Below are positions 51,517 to 59,628 of a stretch of DNA of 64,000 bases, one piece after another; position 1 is the stretch's first letter, and each line of letters starts with the position of its first letter. A program made the position numbers and the translations under genes. Source of the stretch: Bacterioplanoides sp965200585 (lineage in GTDB: Bacteria > Pseudomonadota > Gammaproteobacteria > Pseudomonadales > Oceanobacteraceae); assembly GCF_965200585.1 (NCBI RefSeq), contig NZ_OZ241361.1, one strand, 5' to 3'. The notes beneath the pieces were generated by a model. It saw nothing but the letters and a program-made list of their open reading frames with translations. It did no database searches and was not told the DNA's origin.

Positions 51517-52503
51517 ATGAATCTGAAATTACCCAGCCGGGAAAAACGCGCAGCACGATTTAAAAGCCAATGTTGTGTCAGCGTGGTGATTCCAACGTAC
51601 AATTGTCTGGAGTTTTTACCGCGCGCAGTTCGCAGCATTCTTGATCAGGGTATTCACAATCTTGAAATACTGATTGTTGACGACAACTCCAGCGACGGTA
51701 CCTGGCAATGGCTGCAAGAACAGCAAAAACAGATTCCTCAGCTGCGCAGTTATCGTTTACGAGGAGTCGGTTCAGCCAGAGCCAGAAACTTTGCTCTGAA
51801 ACGTGTGCGGGGTGAGTACATTGCTTTTCTTGATGCCGATGATTATTGGCATAGCGGAAAATTAAAGAAGCAGCTGGATTATCATCGCAGTGATCCACGC
51901 ATCGTGATGAGCTTTACCAATTACCATCACACTACACCAGAAAACACCGACCTGGGTGACTGCTTTGGTTTCTGGCCACACTTTAATCAGATCGCCATTA
52001 AAGATAATGAATTTCACGAACTGGACGGCGCTGCTGAAAAAATATTCAGCGAAAATGTGATTGGCACCTCTTGTGTGATGGTCAAAACCAAAACTCAGAA
52101 AATGATCGGCGGCTTTGATCATAAACTGAAATCCGCCGAAGACTGGGATTTATGGATGCGTTTTTGCAAAGCAGGACGCGTTGCATATTGCCACGAAGAA
52201 CTGATGGAATATCTGGTGCGTCCGGGTTCAAAAACCAGCAACCGCCTGCGTCGCCTCAATCATATGAAAATTATTATGAGACGCCACGAGGGTTATGTGA
52301 AACGCCACAACATCTGGGCCGTGATGCAGGCGCATGGGCGTTTAGCCACGGGTTATGCCGAACACTATGCCGAGCAACAGCAGTATCTGCGTGCATTCTG
52401 GCACCAAGCCAAAGCAACCCTGCTGAATCCATCCAAACGCAACGCCAAAGCCGCATTGGCGCAGTTATACTGGGCAATGAGAAATAAAGCACCTGCTGCC
52501 TGA
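51517..52503 (+). CDS. Glycosyltransferase family 2 protein
   Basis: A 328-aa GT-A inverting glycosyltransferase. It has VSVVIPTYNCLEFLPRAVRSIL, ILIVDDNSSDGTWQWL, GVGSARARNFALKRVRGEYIAFLDADDYW (acceptor loop and DxD-type metal site) and KSAEDWDLWMRFCKAG. No membrane segment is visible. GGAG lies seven bases before the ATG. It is transcribed away from the GT4-flippase unit and has its own sigma-54-type promoter. It probably extends the polysaccharide repeat unit; sugar unknown. Confidence 0.92.
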   Translation: MNLKLPSREKRAARFKSQCCVSVVIPTYNCLEFLPRAVRSILDQGIHNLEILIVDDNSSDGTWQWLQEQQKQIPQLRSYRLRGVGSARARNFALKRVRGEYIAFLDADDYWHSGKLKKQLDYHRSDPRIVMSFTNYHHTTPENTDLGDCFGFWPHFNQIAIKDNEFHELDGAAEKIFSENVIGTSCVMVKTKTQKMIGGFDHKLKSAEDWDLWMRFCKAGRVAYCHEELMEYLVRPGSKTSNRLRRLNHMKIIMRRHEGYVKRHNIWAVMQAHGRLATGYAEHYAEQQQYLRAFWHQAKATLLNPSKRNAKAALAQLYWAMRNKAPAA

Positions 52504-52581
52504 ATACAACAGACAGGTTAAACCCGGCATAAGGATATGCCCCATCTTTATTCCTGCCCCAAAGTGCGTTATAAGGCACTC

Positions 52582-53436
52582 ATGAAAACACCCAAACAAC
52601 TCCAGCCCTTAATTGCCGACGGCATCATCGACGAAGTACTCAGCCAACTGATGAGTGGTAAAGAAGCCACCGTTTACAGCGTACGTTGCGGCGATGAAAT
52701 CCGCTGCGCCAAAGTCTATAAAGACGCACTCAAACGCAGCTTTAAAAAAGCGGCGCAATATCAGGAAGGCCGTAAAGTCCGCAACTCCCGCCGCGCCCGA
52801 GCGATGGAGAAAGGCTCTAAGTTTGGCCGTGCTCAGCAAGAAGAAATCTGGCAAAGCGCCGAAGTCGATGCCCTGTACAAACTGCAAGCCGCAGGCGTTC
52901 GGGTACCTGAGCCTTACGGCTGCTTTGACGGCGTACTGGTGATGGAGCTGATTCGCGATGACGAAGGTGATGTCGCTTCCCGTCTGAATGACGTGGCAAT
53001 GAGTGCCGAACAAGCTCGCGAAGACCATCAGCTGATGATGCACTATATTGCTCGTATGTTGTGTACCGGCATCGTACACGGCGATTTATCCGAGTTTAAC
53101 GTGCTGGTCGATGACTATGGTCCGGTGATTATCGACCTGCCCCAGGCCGTCGATGCCGCTGCCAATAACAACGCCAAAGCCATGCTTGATCGTGATGTGC
53201 GTAATATGAATGTGTATTACGGCCAGTTTGCACCAGAGCTGATTGAGAGCCGTTACGCCGATGAGATGTGGGATTTGTACGAAGACGGCAAGCTCACACT
53301 GGATACCCAGCTGACCGGGTTGTTTGAGGATGCTGGCGAAGCCGCGGATGTGGATTCGGTATTAGAAGAAATCAAAGCCGCCTTTGCGGAAGAGCAAGAA
53401 CGGCTGGAACGTATTCAGGATGCTGAAGCAGGCTAA
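52582..53436 (+). CDS. RIO1-family serine kinase (PA4780-like)
   Basis: A 284-aa atypical protein kinase of the RIO family. The sequence shows MSGKEATVYSVRCGDEIRCAKVYKD (P-loop and ATP lysine), the hinge LVMELIRDDEG, the catalytic loop GIVHGDLSEFNVLVDD and the metal loop VIIDLPQAVDA. A charged C-terminal tail follows. Related Pseudomonas proteins autophosphorylate; substrates are little known. The longer frame begins 45 bases upstream, but ATG 52582 with AAGG upstream starts the conserved part. It is a single gene downstream of GT2; a link to polysaccharide synthesis is not evident. Confidence 0.9.
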   Translation: MKTPKQLQPLIADGIIDEVLSQLMSGKEATVYSVRCGDEIRCAKVYKDALKRSFKKAAQYQEGRKVRNSRRARAMEKGSKFGRAQQEEIWQSAEVDALYKLQAAGVRVPEPYGCFDGVLVMELIRDDEGDVASRLNDVAMSAEQAREDHQLMMHYIARMLCTGIVHGDLSEFNVLVDDYGPVIIDLPQAVDAAANNNAKAMLDRDVRNMNVYYGQFAPELIESRYADEMWDLYEDGKLTLDTQLTGLFEDAGEAADVDSVLEEIKAAFAEEQERLERIQDAEAG

Positions 53437-53458
53437 CGCCTGCTGATGGTTTCTGAGT

Positions 53459-53731
53459 TTACTTCAGTCGCCATAAATCACGTTCGGCATGCTTGGTAAT
53501 CTGCGTGCTTTGATGGCAGATCTCCGTCACCCGCTCTAACTTCAGCTTGGTGCCCTCAGCAATGGCCTCAAGGGTATGAAACCCAGCATTCCCGGGGTTA
53601 TCCTGCATATGACACAAGATTTCCCCTTCATTCATTTTGAAGTCAAACAGTTTGCCCAGCCAGATTTTCAGGCCTATCACAAACACCAGCATGCCGATCA
53701 CGGCAATTGCGATAATTATTTCTAAAGACAT
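53459..53731 (-). CDS. Small membrane-anchored protein of unknown function
   Basis: A 90-codon gene with one N-terminal membrane helix (MSLEIIIAIAVIGMLVFVIGLKIW begins the protein) and a soluble tail of about 60 residues. The tail (GFHTLEAIAEGTKLKLERVTEICHQSTQITKH) could form a small helical winged-helix-like unit. AGGTGG stands about six bases before ATG 53731; a longer frame exists but would bury the helix. It converges with the RIO kinase gene. Not recognised as a named family. Confidence 0.65.
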   Translation of the reverse strand: MSLEIIIAIAVIGMLVFVIGLKIWLGKLFDFKMNEGEILCHMQDNPGNAGFHTLEAIAEGTKLKLERVTEICHQSTQITKHAERDLWRLK

Positions 53732-53866
53732 AAACACCACCTGTTGAAGTGCCGCTATCATAGCGTAAATTACGTCAGTATGGCTCCCGATCCTGCTTAA
53801 TAGTTGATATGGGTTCGGTATTAGTAAAAAGCCTGATTGGTTATATTTGGCGCTTATGGGCGAACC

Positions 53867-54304
53867 GTGATTGTTGCCGACACCAGTGTATGGGGGGATT
53901 ATCTTAATGGTGTAATCAGCCCATTCACTGACGAGCAGGATAATAATCTGCTTGAAAGCAAGGTCGTGCTAGGCGACCTGATCTTACTTGAAATATTGCA
54001 GGGAATAAAAAGCGACAAGGGCTATCGCACTACTCAAAAACTGCTGAGCCAGCTGGATCAATACGAGATGCTTGACAGTAAGATGACAATCCAATGCGCG
54101 GATAATTACCGCACACTCAGAAAACGTGGCATCACCATTCGTAAAACAGCCGATGTAATTATCGCCACGTTTTGTATTGAGAATAAAATTCCATTGCTAT
54201 TTACCGATAGAGATTTTAAGCCGTTTGTGGAGCATTGCGGTTTGGTTTCAGCAGTTCCTGTTGTCTATGGCCGAAGAAGCGTTCAATTGCTGAACGCCCG
54301 ATGA
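53867..54304 (+). CDS. PIN-domain ribonuclease (VapC-like), no antitoxin found
   Basis: A 145-aa PIN-domain protein starting at GTG 53867: VIVADTSVWGDYLNG (first Asp), LILLEILQGI (Glu), IRKTADVIIATFCIEN (Asp) and PLLFTDRDFKPF (Asp), so all acidic metal ligands are present. VapC toxins cleave specific tRNAs or rRNA and are normally paired with a VapB antitoxin just upstream. The 100 bp upstream contain no AbrB/RHH-type frame. It may have lost its partner, have an unrecognised one, or act alone. A longer TTG start at 53837 is in frame but not needed. Confidence 0.82.
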   Translation: MIVADTSVWGDYLNGVISPFTDEQDNNLLESKVVLGDLILLEILQGIKSDKGYRTTQKLLSQLDQYEMLDSKMTIQCADNYRTLRKRGITIRKTADVIIATFCIENKIPLLFTDRDFKPFVEHCGLVSAVPVVYGRRSVQLLNAR

Positions 54305-54407
54305 AGTGTACTATAAATTTTAGCTGTAGTAGCTTAGGCTTAATTGAAATAGTCTGCTTTAGCTGGTGTATATCAAATTAAATAACCAAAATTTTCTACA
54401 AAAACAT

Positions 54408-54710
54408 TTATCTCTTCAAAAAAATCATACCGTGGTCAGTAACTTCGGTAACATTACATATATTAGGAGTTTTTGTATCTTGAATATAAACAACAATGCT
54501 CTTCTCCATAGAAAATGCTGCAAGGGCTGTAGAGTATTCACTTCTTCCTGCGGCATTTTCAAGGTTGGTATGAAGAGTATGACCGCTACTTAATGTAATA
54601 CACCCCTTACCCCAACGAATACCTATATCATCAATATCAACAACGATTTCTTTAGCAGAAAACGCATTAAACGATGCGAGAAAAATTATTGATGCAACAA
54701 GATATTTCAT
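54408..54710 (-). CDS. Small exported protein of unknown function
   Basis: A 100-aa protein with a clear signal peptide (MKYLVASIIFLASFNAFSA, cleavage near residue 19). The mature part is small (VVDIDDIGIRWGKGCITLSS..) with two cysteines (KGC and ICN) that could form a disulfide. I do not recognise it. Surrounding DNA is markedly AT-richer than the flanking operons, consistent with a foreign islet together with the orphan PIN gene. The gene is flanked by about 200 bp of AT-rich DNA on the galE side with no other frame. Confidence 0.6.
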   Translation of the reverse strand: MKYLVASIIFLASFNAFSAKEIVVDIDDIGIRWGKGCITLSSGHTLHTNLENAAGRSEYSTALAAFSMEKSIVVYIQDTKTPNICNVTEVTDHGMIFLKR

Positions 54711-54861
54711 ATTAATCCCCAATGTATTACTAGGACCTGCCTTTATGAATTAAGCACAAAAAGGGGCCATGTATCTATTCTATTCATAGTAACTTAACTA
54801 TTTTTACAACCAGTTAGCCTAAGTCTTTAAAAACTAACTTTTCTATCACAAAAGTATCACC

Positions 54862-54900
54862 AAAAAATTAAACGGGCAAGCTCGAATACCAGCTCGCCCG
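54862..54900 (-). terminator. Terminator after galE
   Basis: On the minus strand CGGGCGAGCT..AGCTTGCCCG forms a stem with one mismatch, followed by a T-rich tail (TTTAATTTTTT). It lies 24 bases beyond the galE stop and would end the long polysaccharide operon. Confidence 0.75.
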
Positions 54901-54924
54901 AAGAGATTTTCCTGACAATAAGAT

Positions 54925-55968
54925 TTACGAAGAAACCCGATACCCCTCCGGGTTACGGCTCTGCCAACGCCAGCTGTCCTTCACCATATCCCGCACATCC
55001 AGCTCTGCCTGCCAGCCCAGCTCATCTCGGGCACGGCTAACATCGGCATAACAAGCCGCCACATCGCCCGGGCGGCGGCCACTGATCTGATACGGCACAT
55101 CGACCTGATTACAGTCTTTAAAGGCATTCACCAGCTCCAGCACACTGAGGCCATGGCCGGTGCCCAGATTAAACGCCTGCACGCCAGCAATGCCATTTTC
55201 AGAGAGCAGTTTATCTACCGCTTTGACATGCCCTTTGGCAAGGTCCACCACATGAATATAGTCACGCACGCCAGTGCCATCGCAGGTATCGTAATCACCA
55301 CCAAACACCGATAAACACTCGCGTTTGCCAATCGCCGTCTGGCTGATAAAAGGCATCAGGTTATTGGGAATGCCATTTGGGTCTTCACCAATCAAGCCGC
55401 TTTTATGCGCCCCCACCGGGTTAAAGTAGCGCAGTAATGCTACTGACCAGGGTTGAGTAGCGTGATTTAAGCGGTCGGCATTGGGCAAATCGCGTAGCAT
55501 ATCTTCGATGATTAACTTCGAGCGACCATACGGGTTGGTTGCCGATAATGGCATATCTTCGGTTAACGGCAGTGTTTGCGGATCACCGTAAACCGTGGCC
55601 GACGAGCTGAACACCAGATTTTTCACCCCGGCATCCAGCATCGCCTGAATTAATTTTAGTGTGCATTCGATATTATTTTCATAATAAAAAATTGGATTTT
55701 CGCAGGATTCACCCACCGATTTTAATCCGGCAAAGTGAATAACAGCATCAATGGCGTGTGTATTAAATAATACGTTCAGGATATCGCCATTACGCACATC
55801 ACCTTCAATAAACGAGATAGACTTTCCGGTGAGTTGCTCAACACGATGAATCGACTCACGACTGGAGTTGCTTAAATTATCGAGAACTAATACCTCGTAT
55901 CCGGCTTCAATTAACTCTACACATGTATGAGAACCAATATAACCAGCACCACCCGTTACTAAAATCAT
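54925..55968 (-). CDS. galE: UDP-glucose 4-epimerase
   Basis: GalE interconverts UDP-glucose and UDP-galactose (sometimes the GlcNAc forms) with bound NAD. The 347-aa protein begins MILVTGGAGYIGSHTCVELIEAGY. It has VIHFAGLKSVGES, SSSATVYG (catalytic Ser), ATNPYGRSKLIIE (YxxxK intact), YFNPVGAHKSG and RDYIHVVDLAKGH. AGGAG stands six bases before ATG 55968. It is the last gene of the right-hand polysaccharide run and ends at a terminator. It supplies UDP-sugar donors. A degenerate activator palindrome lies 82 bp upstream. Confidence 0.97.
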   Translation of the reverse strand: MILVTGGAGYIGSHTCVELIEAGYEVLVLDNLSNSSRESIHRVEQLTGKSISFIEGDVRNGDILNVLFNTHAIDAVIHFAGLKSVGESCENPIFYYENNIECTLKLIQAMLDAGVKNLVFSSSATVYGDPQTLPLTEDMPLSATNPYGRSKLIIEDMLRDLPNADRLNHATQPWSVALLRYFNPVGAHKSGLIGEDPNGIPNNLMPFISQTAIGKRECLSVFGGDYDTCDGTGVRDYIHVVDLAKGHVKAVDKLLSENGIAGVQAFNLGTGHGLSVLELVNAFKDCNQVDVPYQISGRRPGDVAACYADVSRARDELGWQAELDVRDMVKDSWRWQSRNPEGYRVSS

Positions 55969-56049
55969 ATACAACTCCTGAAAAAGTTTTCACTTATTCG
56001 TCCTGAACTGATCATCCAATATTATTTTTAAATTGTGTTTATATATGCA

Positions 56050-56062
56050 TCGCAATTTGCAA
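56050..56062. promoter_or_regulatory. Degenerate LuxO/SypG-type site upstream of galE
   Basis: TCGCA-ATT-TGCAA differs from TTGCA-W3-TGCAA at one half-site base and continues into the same TGCA extension seen at 47896. No sigma-54 element is visible between it and galE, so function is doubtful. Confidence 0.35.
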
Positions 56063-56114
56063 CGCGTTTTGATATTTCGGTTTATGGTTTAACGTGACGG
56101 TTTAGCTTGCTACT

Positions 56115-57521
56115 TTATTTTGTCACTGCATTTTGCTGTTCAAGAAGGCGATTACCGGCCTGGGTCACCGCCACACTGACCGCCAATAAAATATATAAGG
56201 GCCAGGTAAAACCTTGGGTTAAAAAGGTGCCCGACACCATAAAACCGGCTAATCCAGCCAGGGTTGATTGTGCAGTTGCAAAAATCACCGGAGAACACTG
56301 TTGCTGCTGATATAAGGGCAGCAATTTATTAACCAGCCTTCTCATGCCAATCACCAGTTTGATGGCTAAGGTAATAAATACAATTAAGCCGACATATCCG
56401 GTTTCTGCTAACACACCAAACCACGTACTATGTACAGCATGGTTCATGCCATCCCAGTGTGGAGAATAAAAGAAATAGTTGGAGGTAAAGTTATTTAAAC
56501 CAACACCCGTTAATGGATGTGTATTGGCCATATTAAATGCAGCTTCCCAGGCGTATAACCGCCCTTTTGCCGATTCATCAATACCATCTTCGGCGGCACC
56601 ACCAGAGCTACGATCGGATATTCCAGCCATCGCTAATAAGGCAATTAATGCAATACCACCCAGGCTAATCAGCAGCAGTTTTGATTTAACTTTATACAAA
56701 CCAAACACACCGGACACCGCCAGAATAGCCAATAACCCGCCCCGGCTTTGGGTTGCCAGAATTGCACTAGCAATCACAAAATACCCGATTACACCGAGTA
56801 TCCGGCTAAAACGCCCCCGGCCTTTGGTCAGCGCCAGACCCGCAGCAAAGCTGATTGGAAACGACAACACCAGCGCCAGATCGTTTGGATCACCTAATAC
56901 CGAACGCATATCCCGGGCAATGGTCACCCGGGTGCCTTCTACCAGCCCGATGCCATTGGCTTTGTTGTTTAAAGCCACCAGACCAATCGCAATACCGGCA
57001 ATCACAATCATATTCGCCAACAAGGCAAATTGTTTTTCTTCCCGCACCATCCAGGCAATGGCAAATACCATAATGGCGATTTTGGAATAACTGCCAGTAA
57101 ACATACCAATCGCCATACCGCGGTTACTGGCAAACATTAAACCGACGGTGACCAGCGCAAAAAACACCAGAAACCAGGTTAGCTCCGTTGTCATAAAAGG
57201 CTGAATTTTTCGGGTAATAATCAGATGCCAGGCCAGTGCCGCCAACGAAGCCAGCGCCAGTAACAAGGGAATTTTAAACGGCATTAAAAACGGAAAGGCT
57301 TCATGAATACGAAAGAATGAAAAAATAATAAAACCCAGACACATCAGAAAAGGCATGGTCAGCACACCCACCACCGCCAACGGTGCCAGGCCCGCCACCA
57401 CGATCAGCAAGGGATGAGGCAGAAGATTCCAGGCCATCCCAATCAGGGAGCACAACACCACCAGCGCCACACCTTTAACGCGGTTGTCTTGTTGCCCCTG
57501 AGTGCTGAATAAGCCCTCCAT
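56115..57521 (-). CDS. O-antigen ligase/Wzy-family polymerase
   Basis: A 468-aa polytopic membrane protein with about 11-12 hydrophobic segments. A large periplasmic loop contains GRLYAWEAAFNMANTHPLTGVGLNNF and the histidine-bearing MNHAVHSTWFGVLAETGYVGLIVF, the Wzy_C signature shared by O-antigen ligases and polymerases. In this setting it is more likely the polysaccharide polymerase than a lipopolysaccharide ligase, but sequence alone does not decide. The ATG is 1 bp after the sugar-transferase stop; an in-frame GTG at 57533 is the alternative start. Confidence 0.88.
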   Translation of the reverse strand: MEGLFSTQGQQDNRVKGVALVVLCSLIGMAWNLLPHPLLIVVAGLAPLAVVGVLTMPFLMCLGFIIFSFFRIHEAFPFLMPFKIPLLLALASLAALAWHLIITRKIQPFMTTELTWFLVFFALVTVGLMFASNRGMAIGMFTGSYSKIAIMVFAIAWMVREEKQFALLANMIVIAGIAIGLVALNNKANGIGLVEGTRVTIARDMRSVLGDPNDLALVLSFPISFAAGLALTKGRGRFSRILGVIGYFVIASAILATQSRGGLLAILAVSGVFGLYKVKSKLLLISLGGIALIALLAMAGISDRSSGGAAEDGIDESAKGRLYAWEAAFNMANTHPLTGVGLNNFTSNYFFYSPHWDGMNHAVHSTWFGVLAETGYVGLIVFITLAIKLVIGMRRLVNKLLPLYQQQQCSPVIFATAQSTLAGLAGFMVSGTFLTQGFTWPLYILLAVSVAVTQAGNRLLEQQNAVTK

Positions 57522-57522
57522 A

Positions 57523-58242
57523 TTACTGACCACGACCCAGCACCATCACTTTAATGGTGGCAAACACAATACCGATATCGGCTTTTATCCAGTTATACAC
57601 TGACGTTAAAGACAGGCTGTAGGAAAGGTCGTAACCCAGTTTATTTTTGACATCATCAAGGCATTCGTCATAGCCCTGATGCACCTGAGACAAGCCGGTA
57701 ATACCGGGTTTAACACCATAGGTACGATCGGTAAAATACGGAATCTGCTGCTCCAGCCGACGACAAAAGCTCGGGCGCTCCGGGCGTGGGCCAATCAAAG
57801 ACATATCTCCCCGCAGCACATTGATAAATTGTGGCAATTCATCAAGACGGGTTTTGCGTAAAAAATTGCCAACCCGGGTAATACGCGCATCATTTTTTTG
57901 AGCCAGTGTCGGGCCACTTTGTTTTTCCGCATCCTGAGCCATGGTGCGAAATTTAATCATCATAAATACATCGGTTCGATCGGGTAATGACTGTCCGACC
58001 CGCAGTTGTTTAAAGAACACCGGCCCCTGGCTCTCCGCACGAATGGCCAGAGCAATCAATGGAAACAGCGGTAACACCAGTAACAACCCAAGCCCGGCTG
58101 CCAGCACATCAAATAACCGCTTAGCCTGGGTCACCGCAGAAGGAATAAACTGCCCGGATAACGACTGGTGGCGCTGCCAGATAATGGTTTTGCGGATATT
58201 TTTTGCCCGCCCGACGTTTACTGAAATGCTATGGCTATTCAT
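57523..58242 (-). CDS. Undecaprenyl-phosphate sugar phosphotransferase (short WcaJ/SypR type)
   Basis: A 239-aa initiating sugar transferase that moves a sugar-1-phosphate to undecaprenyl phosphate. It has the membrane re-entrant helix AKRLFDVLAAGLGLLLVLPLF, then VGQ..MMIKFRTM, RVGNFLRKTRLDELPQFINVLRGDMSLIGPRPERPSF (catalytic core) and VKPGITGLSQV. It lacks the N-terminal four-helix and CoA-binding-like parts of WcaJ, so it is the monofunctional short form. It is 32 bp downstream of the GT2 gene and directly upstream of wzy-like. It should start repeat-unit assembly; SypR has the same function in Vibrio fischeri. Confidence 0.92.
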   Translation of the reverse strand: MNSHSISVNVGRAKNIRKTIIWQRHQSLSGQFIPSAVTQAKRLFDVLAAGLGLLLVLPLFPLIALAIRAESQGPVFFKQLRVGQSLPDRTDVFMMIKFRTMAQDAEKQSGPTLAQKNDARITRVGNFLRKTRLDELPQFINVLRGDMSLIGPRPERPSFCRRLEQQIPYFTDRTYGVKPGITGLSQVHQGYDECLDDVKNKLGYDLSYSLSLTSVYNWIKADIGIVFATIKVMVLGRGQ

Positions 58243-58274
58243 AAATCTGCCCTCTTAATTATTTTCAGCCAGCT

Positions 58275-59573
58275 TTACCAAGGCTGTTGTTTTTTATTCA
58301 TCAGGGTATTGAGCAAATACTTTGCCGATCCGATCAGGCCCATAAAATGACCAATGCAGAGGTAGCTGACTAACCTGACTACTTTATGATTCAGCAAGCG
58401 CTGCAACCCGCTATTGTGCGCTTGAGCATTTGTCAGGTAATAAGCCGCGGCCAGCACATAAACTGCGATCTGCAGCAGATACGTCAGCGCCCAGAACCAA
58501 TGATGAGGCGCCAGCCAGGCCGACAGCAGCAATACCGCCAGCATGCAGTACGGCATCAGCACCCGTAAAAACTTGCCCGAGGTGAACATCCAGCTGGCCC
58601 AACCCAGATCAGGCAGCAGCAAACGCTTAAGTCGCAGAATCTGTTGCATATTGCCTTGCGAAATGCGAATCCGGCGCTGAGCATCCATTTCCATATCGCT
58701 GGGCTCGGTTTCAAAAATCTGCAGTTCCGGATCAAACAAGGCATTAAACCCTTGTGCCACGCCGCGCATCGGCAGGATAAAATCATCATTGATGGTGTCG
58801 AATTCCAGCGGCTGACAAAGGTGATGGCGAATGGCATAAAACGCGCCCGGCGCTCCCATAACCGCCCCCAGAGAGCCTTCCATCGCCCGAATCTGATTCT
58901 GATAATTCCAGTAAGCCTGCTCATTGCTTGTCTCATCAGAGCTTGAACCATCAGAGCTTGAACCATCAGAGTTTGAAGCATCACCTGGCTTCATGGTGGC
59001 TTTAATAACCGAGTAATGACCCGTCACTACTCCCACATTTGGGTGACACATAAAGTGATGCGCCATACGCCAGAAACAATCAGCCGCCAGCACCGCGCTC
59101 ACATCAGAGAAGGCCATAATATCGGCGTCACACTGCTGTATCGCTTCGTTAACCATGGCAATTTTTCCGCGATTTTCCGGGTATTCCACCACCTGGATAT
59201 CCAGCTCCGACAGGGAGAATTCGGTAAGCGCCGAACGGGCACGGGCGGCAGTCTGATCGCTGCAACCATCACACAACACGGTAATTTTAAGTTTGTCTTT
59301 GGGGTAATCCAGCCAGGATAAGCTGGTTAATTTCTGGTAAATGTACGCTTCTTCGTTATATGCCGGAATATACAAATGTACCTTCGGCACCCGGCGATCC
59401 CCCACACAATTGCGGAAGTTACGCGATGCAATTGTTGACCGGCGCGCGCTACGAAGGCGTAAGGTCGAGAGTGCTTTCAGCATCAGCGGATAACCCAGAT
59501 GGTGATACACAATTAAAAAAATTAGAGCGGCTGCAATTACCTGAGCCATCACGGTATTGTCTGAAATATTCAT
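58275..59573 (-). CDS. Membrane-bound glycosyltransferase family 2 protein
   Basis: A 432-aa GT2 enzyme with one N-terminal membrane helix (AQVIAAALIFLIVYHHLG) and two to three C-terminal ones (MLAVLLLSAWLAP, FWALTYLLQIAVYVLAAAYYL). The GT-A core is VHLYIPAYNEEAYIYQKL, VLCDGCSDQTA, NRGKIAMVNEAI, IMAFSDVSAVL (DxS instead of DxD) and INDDFILPMRG. An insert DASNSDGSSSDGSSSDETSN from tandem repeats interrupts the domain near residue 200. The topology resembles processive or lipid-linked GT2 enzymes. It is inside the right-hand polysaccharide run. Confidence 0.9.
   Translation of the reverse strand: MNISDNTVMAQVIAAALIFLIVYHHLGYPLMLKALSTLRLRSARRSTIASRNFRNCVGDRRVPKVHLYIPAYNEEAYIYQKLTSLSWLDYPKDKLKITVLCDGCSDQTAARARSALTEFSLSELDIQVVEYPENRGKIAMVNEAIQQCDADIMAFSDVSAVLAADCFWRMAHHFMCHPNVGVVTGHYSVIKATMKPGDASNSDGSSSDGSSSDETSNEQAYWNYQNQIRAMEGSLGAVMGAPGAFYAIRHHLCQPLEFDTINDDFILPMRGVAQGFNALFDPELQIFETEPSDMEMDAQRRIRISQGNMQQILRLKRLLLPDLGWASWMFTSGKFLRVLMPYCMLAVLLLSAWLAPHHWFWALTYLLQIAVYVLAAAYYLTNAQAHNSGLQRLLNHKVVRLVSYLCIGHFMGLIGSAKYLLNTLMNKKQQPW
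58935..58985 (-). repeat. 15-bp in-frame tandem repeat in the GT2 gene
   Basis: The unit TCAGAGCTTGAACCA (plus-strand reading) occurs about three times with a few changes and encodes SDGSS repeats on the minus strand. It makes a Ser/Asp/Gly-rich loop in the catalytic region of the enzyme. Confidence 0.7.
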
Positions 59574-59628
59574 CGTTATTCACCTCTAACGTTAAACAAC
59601 CGTTGTAAAACCGGATTTAAGAAATGTT

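Noticed and set aside
53809..53920. Short frame upstream of the PIN gene as a VapB antitoxin
   Set aside because: About 36 codons, overlaps the PIN gene in another frame, no AbrB or ribbon-helix-helix pattern.
56479..57090. 203-codon plus-strand frame opposite the wzy-like gene
   Set aside because: Shadow of a hydrophobic coding region; translation shows no domain pattern.
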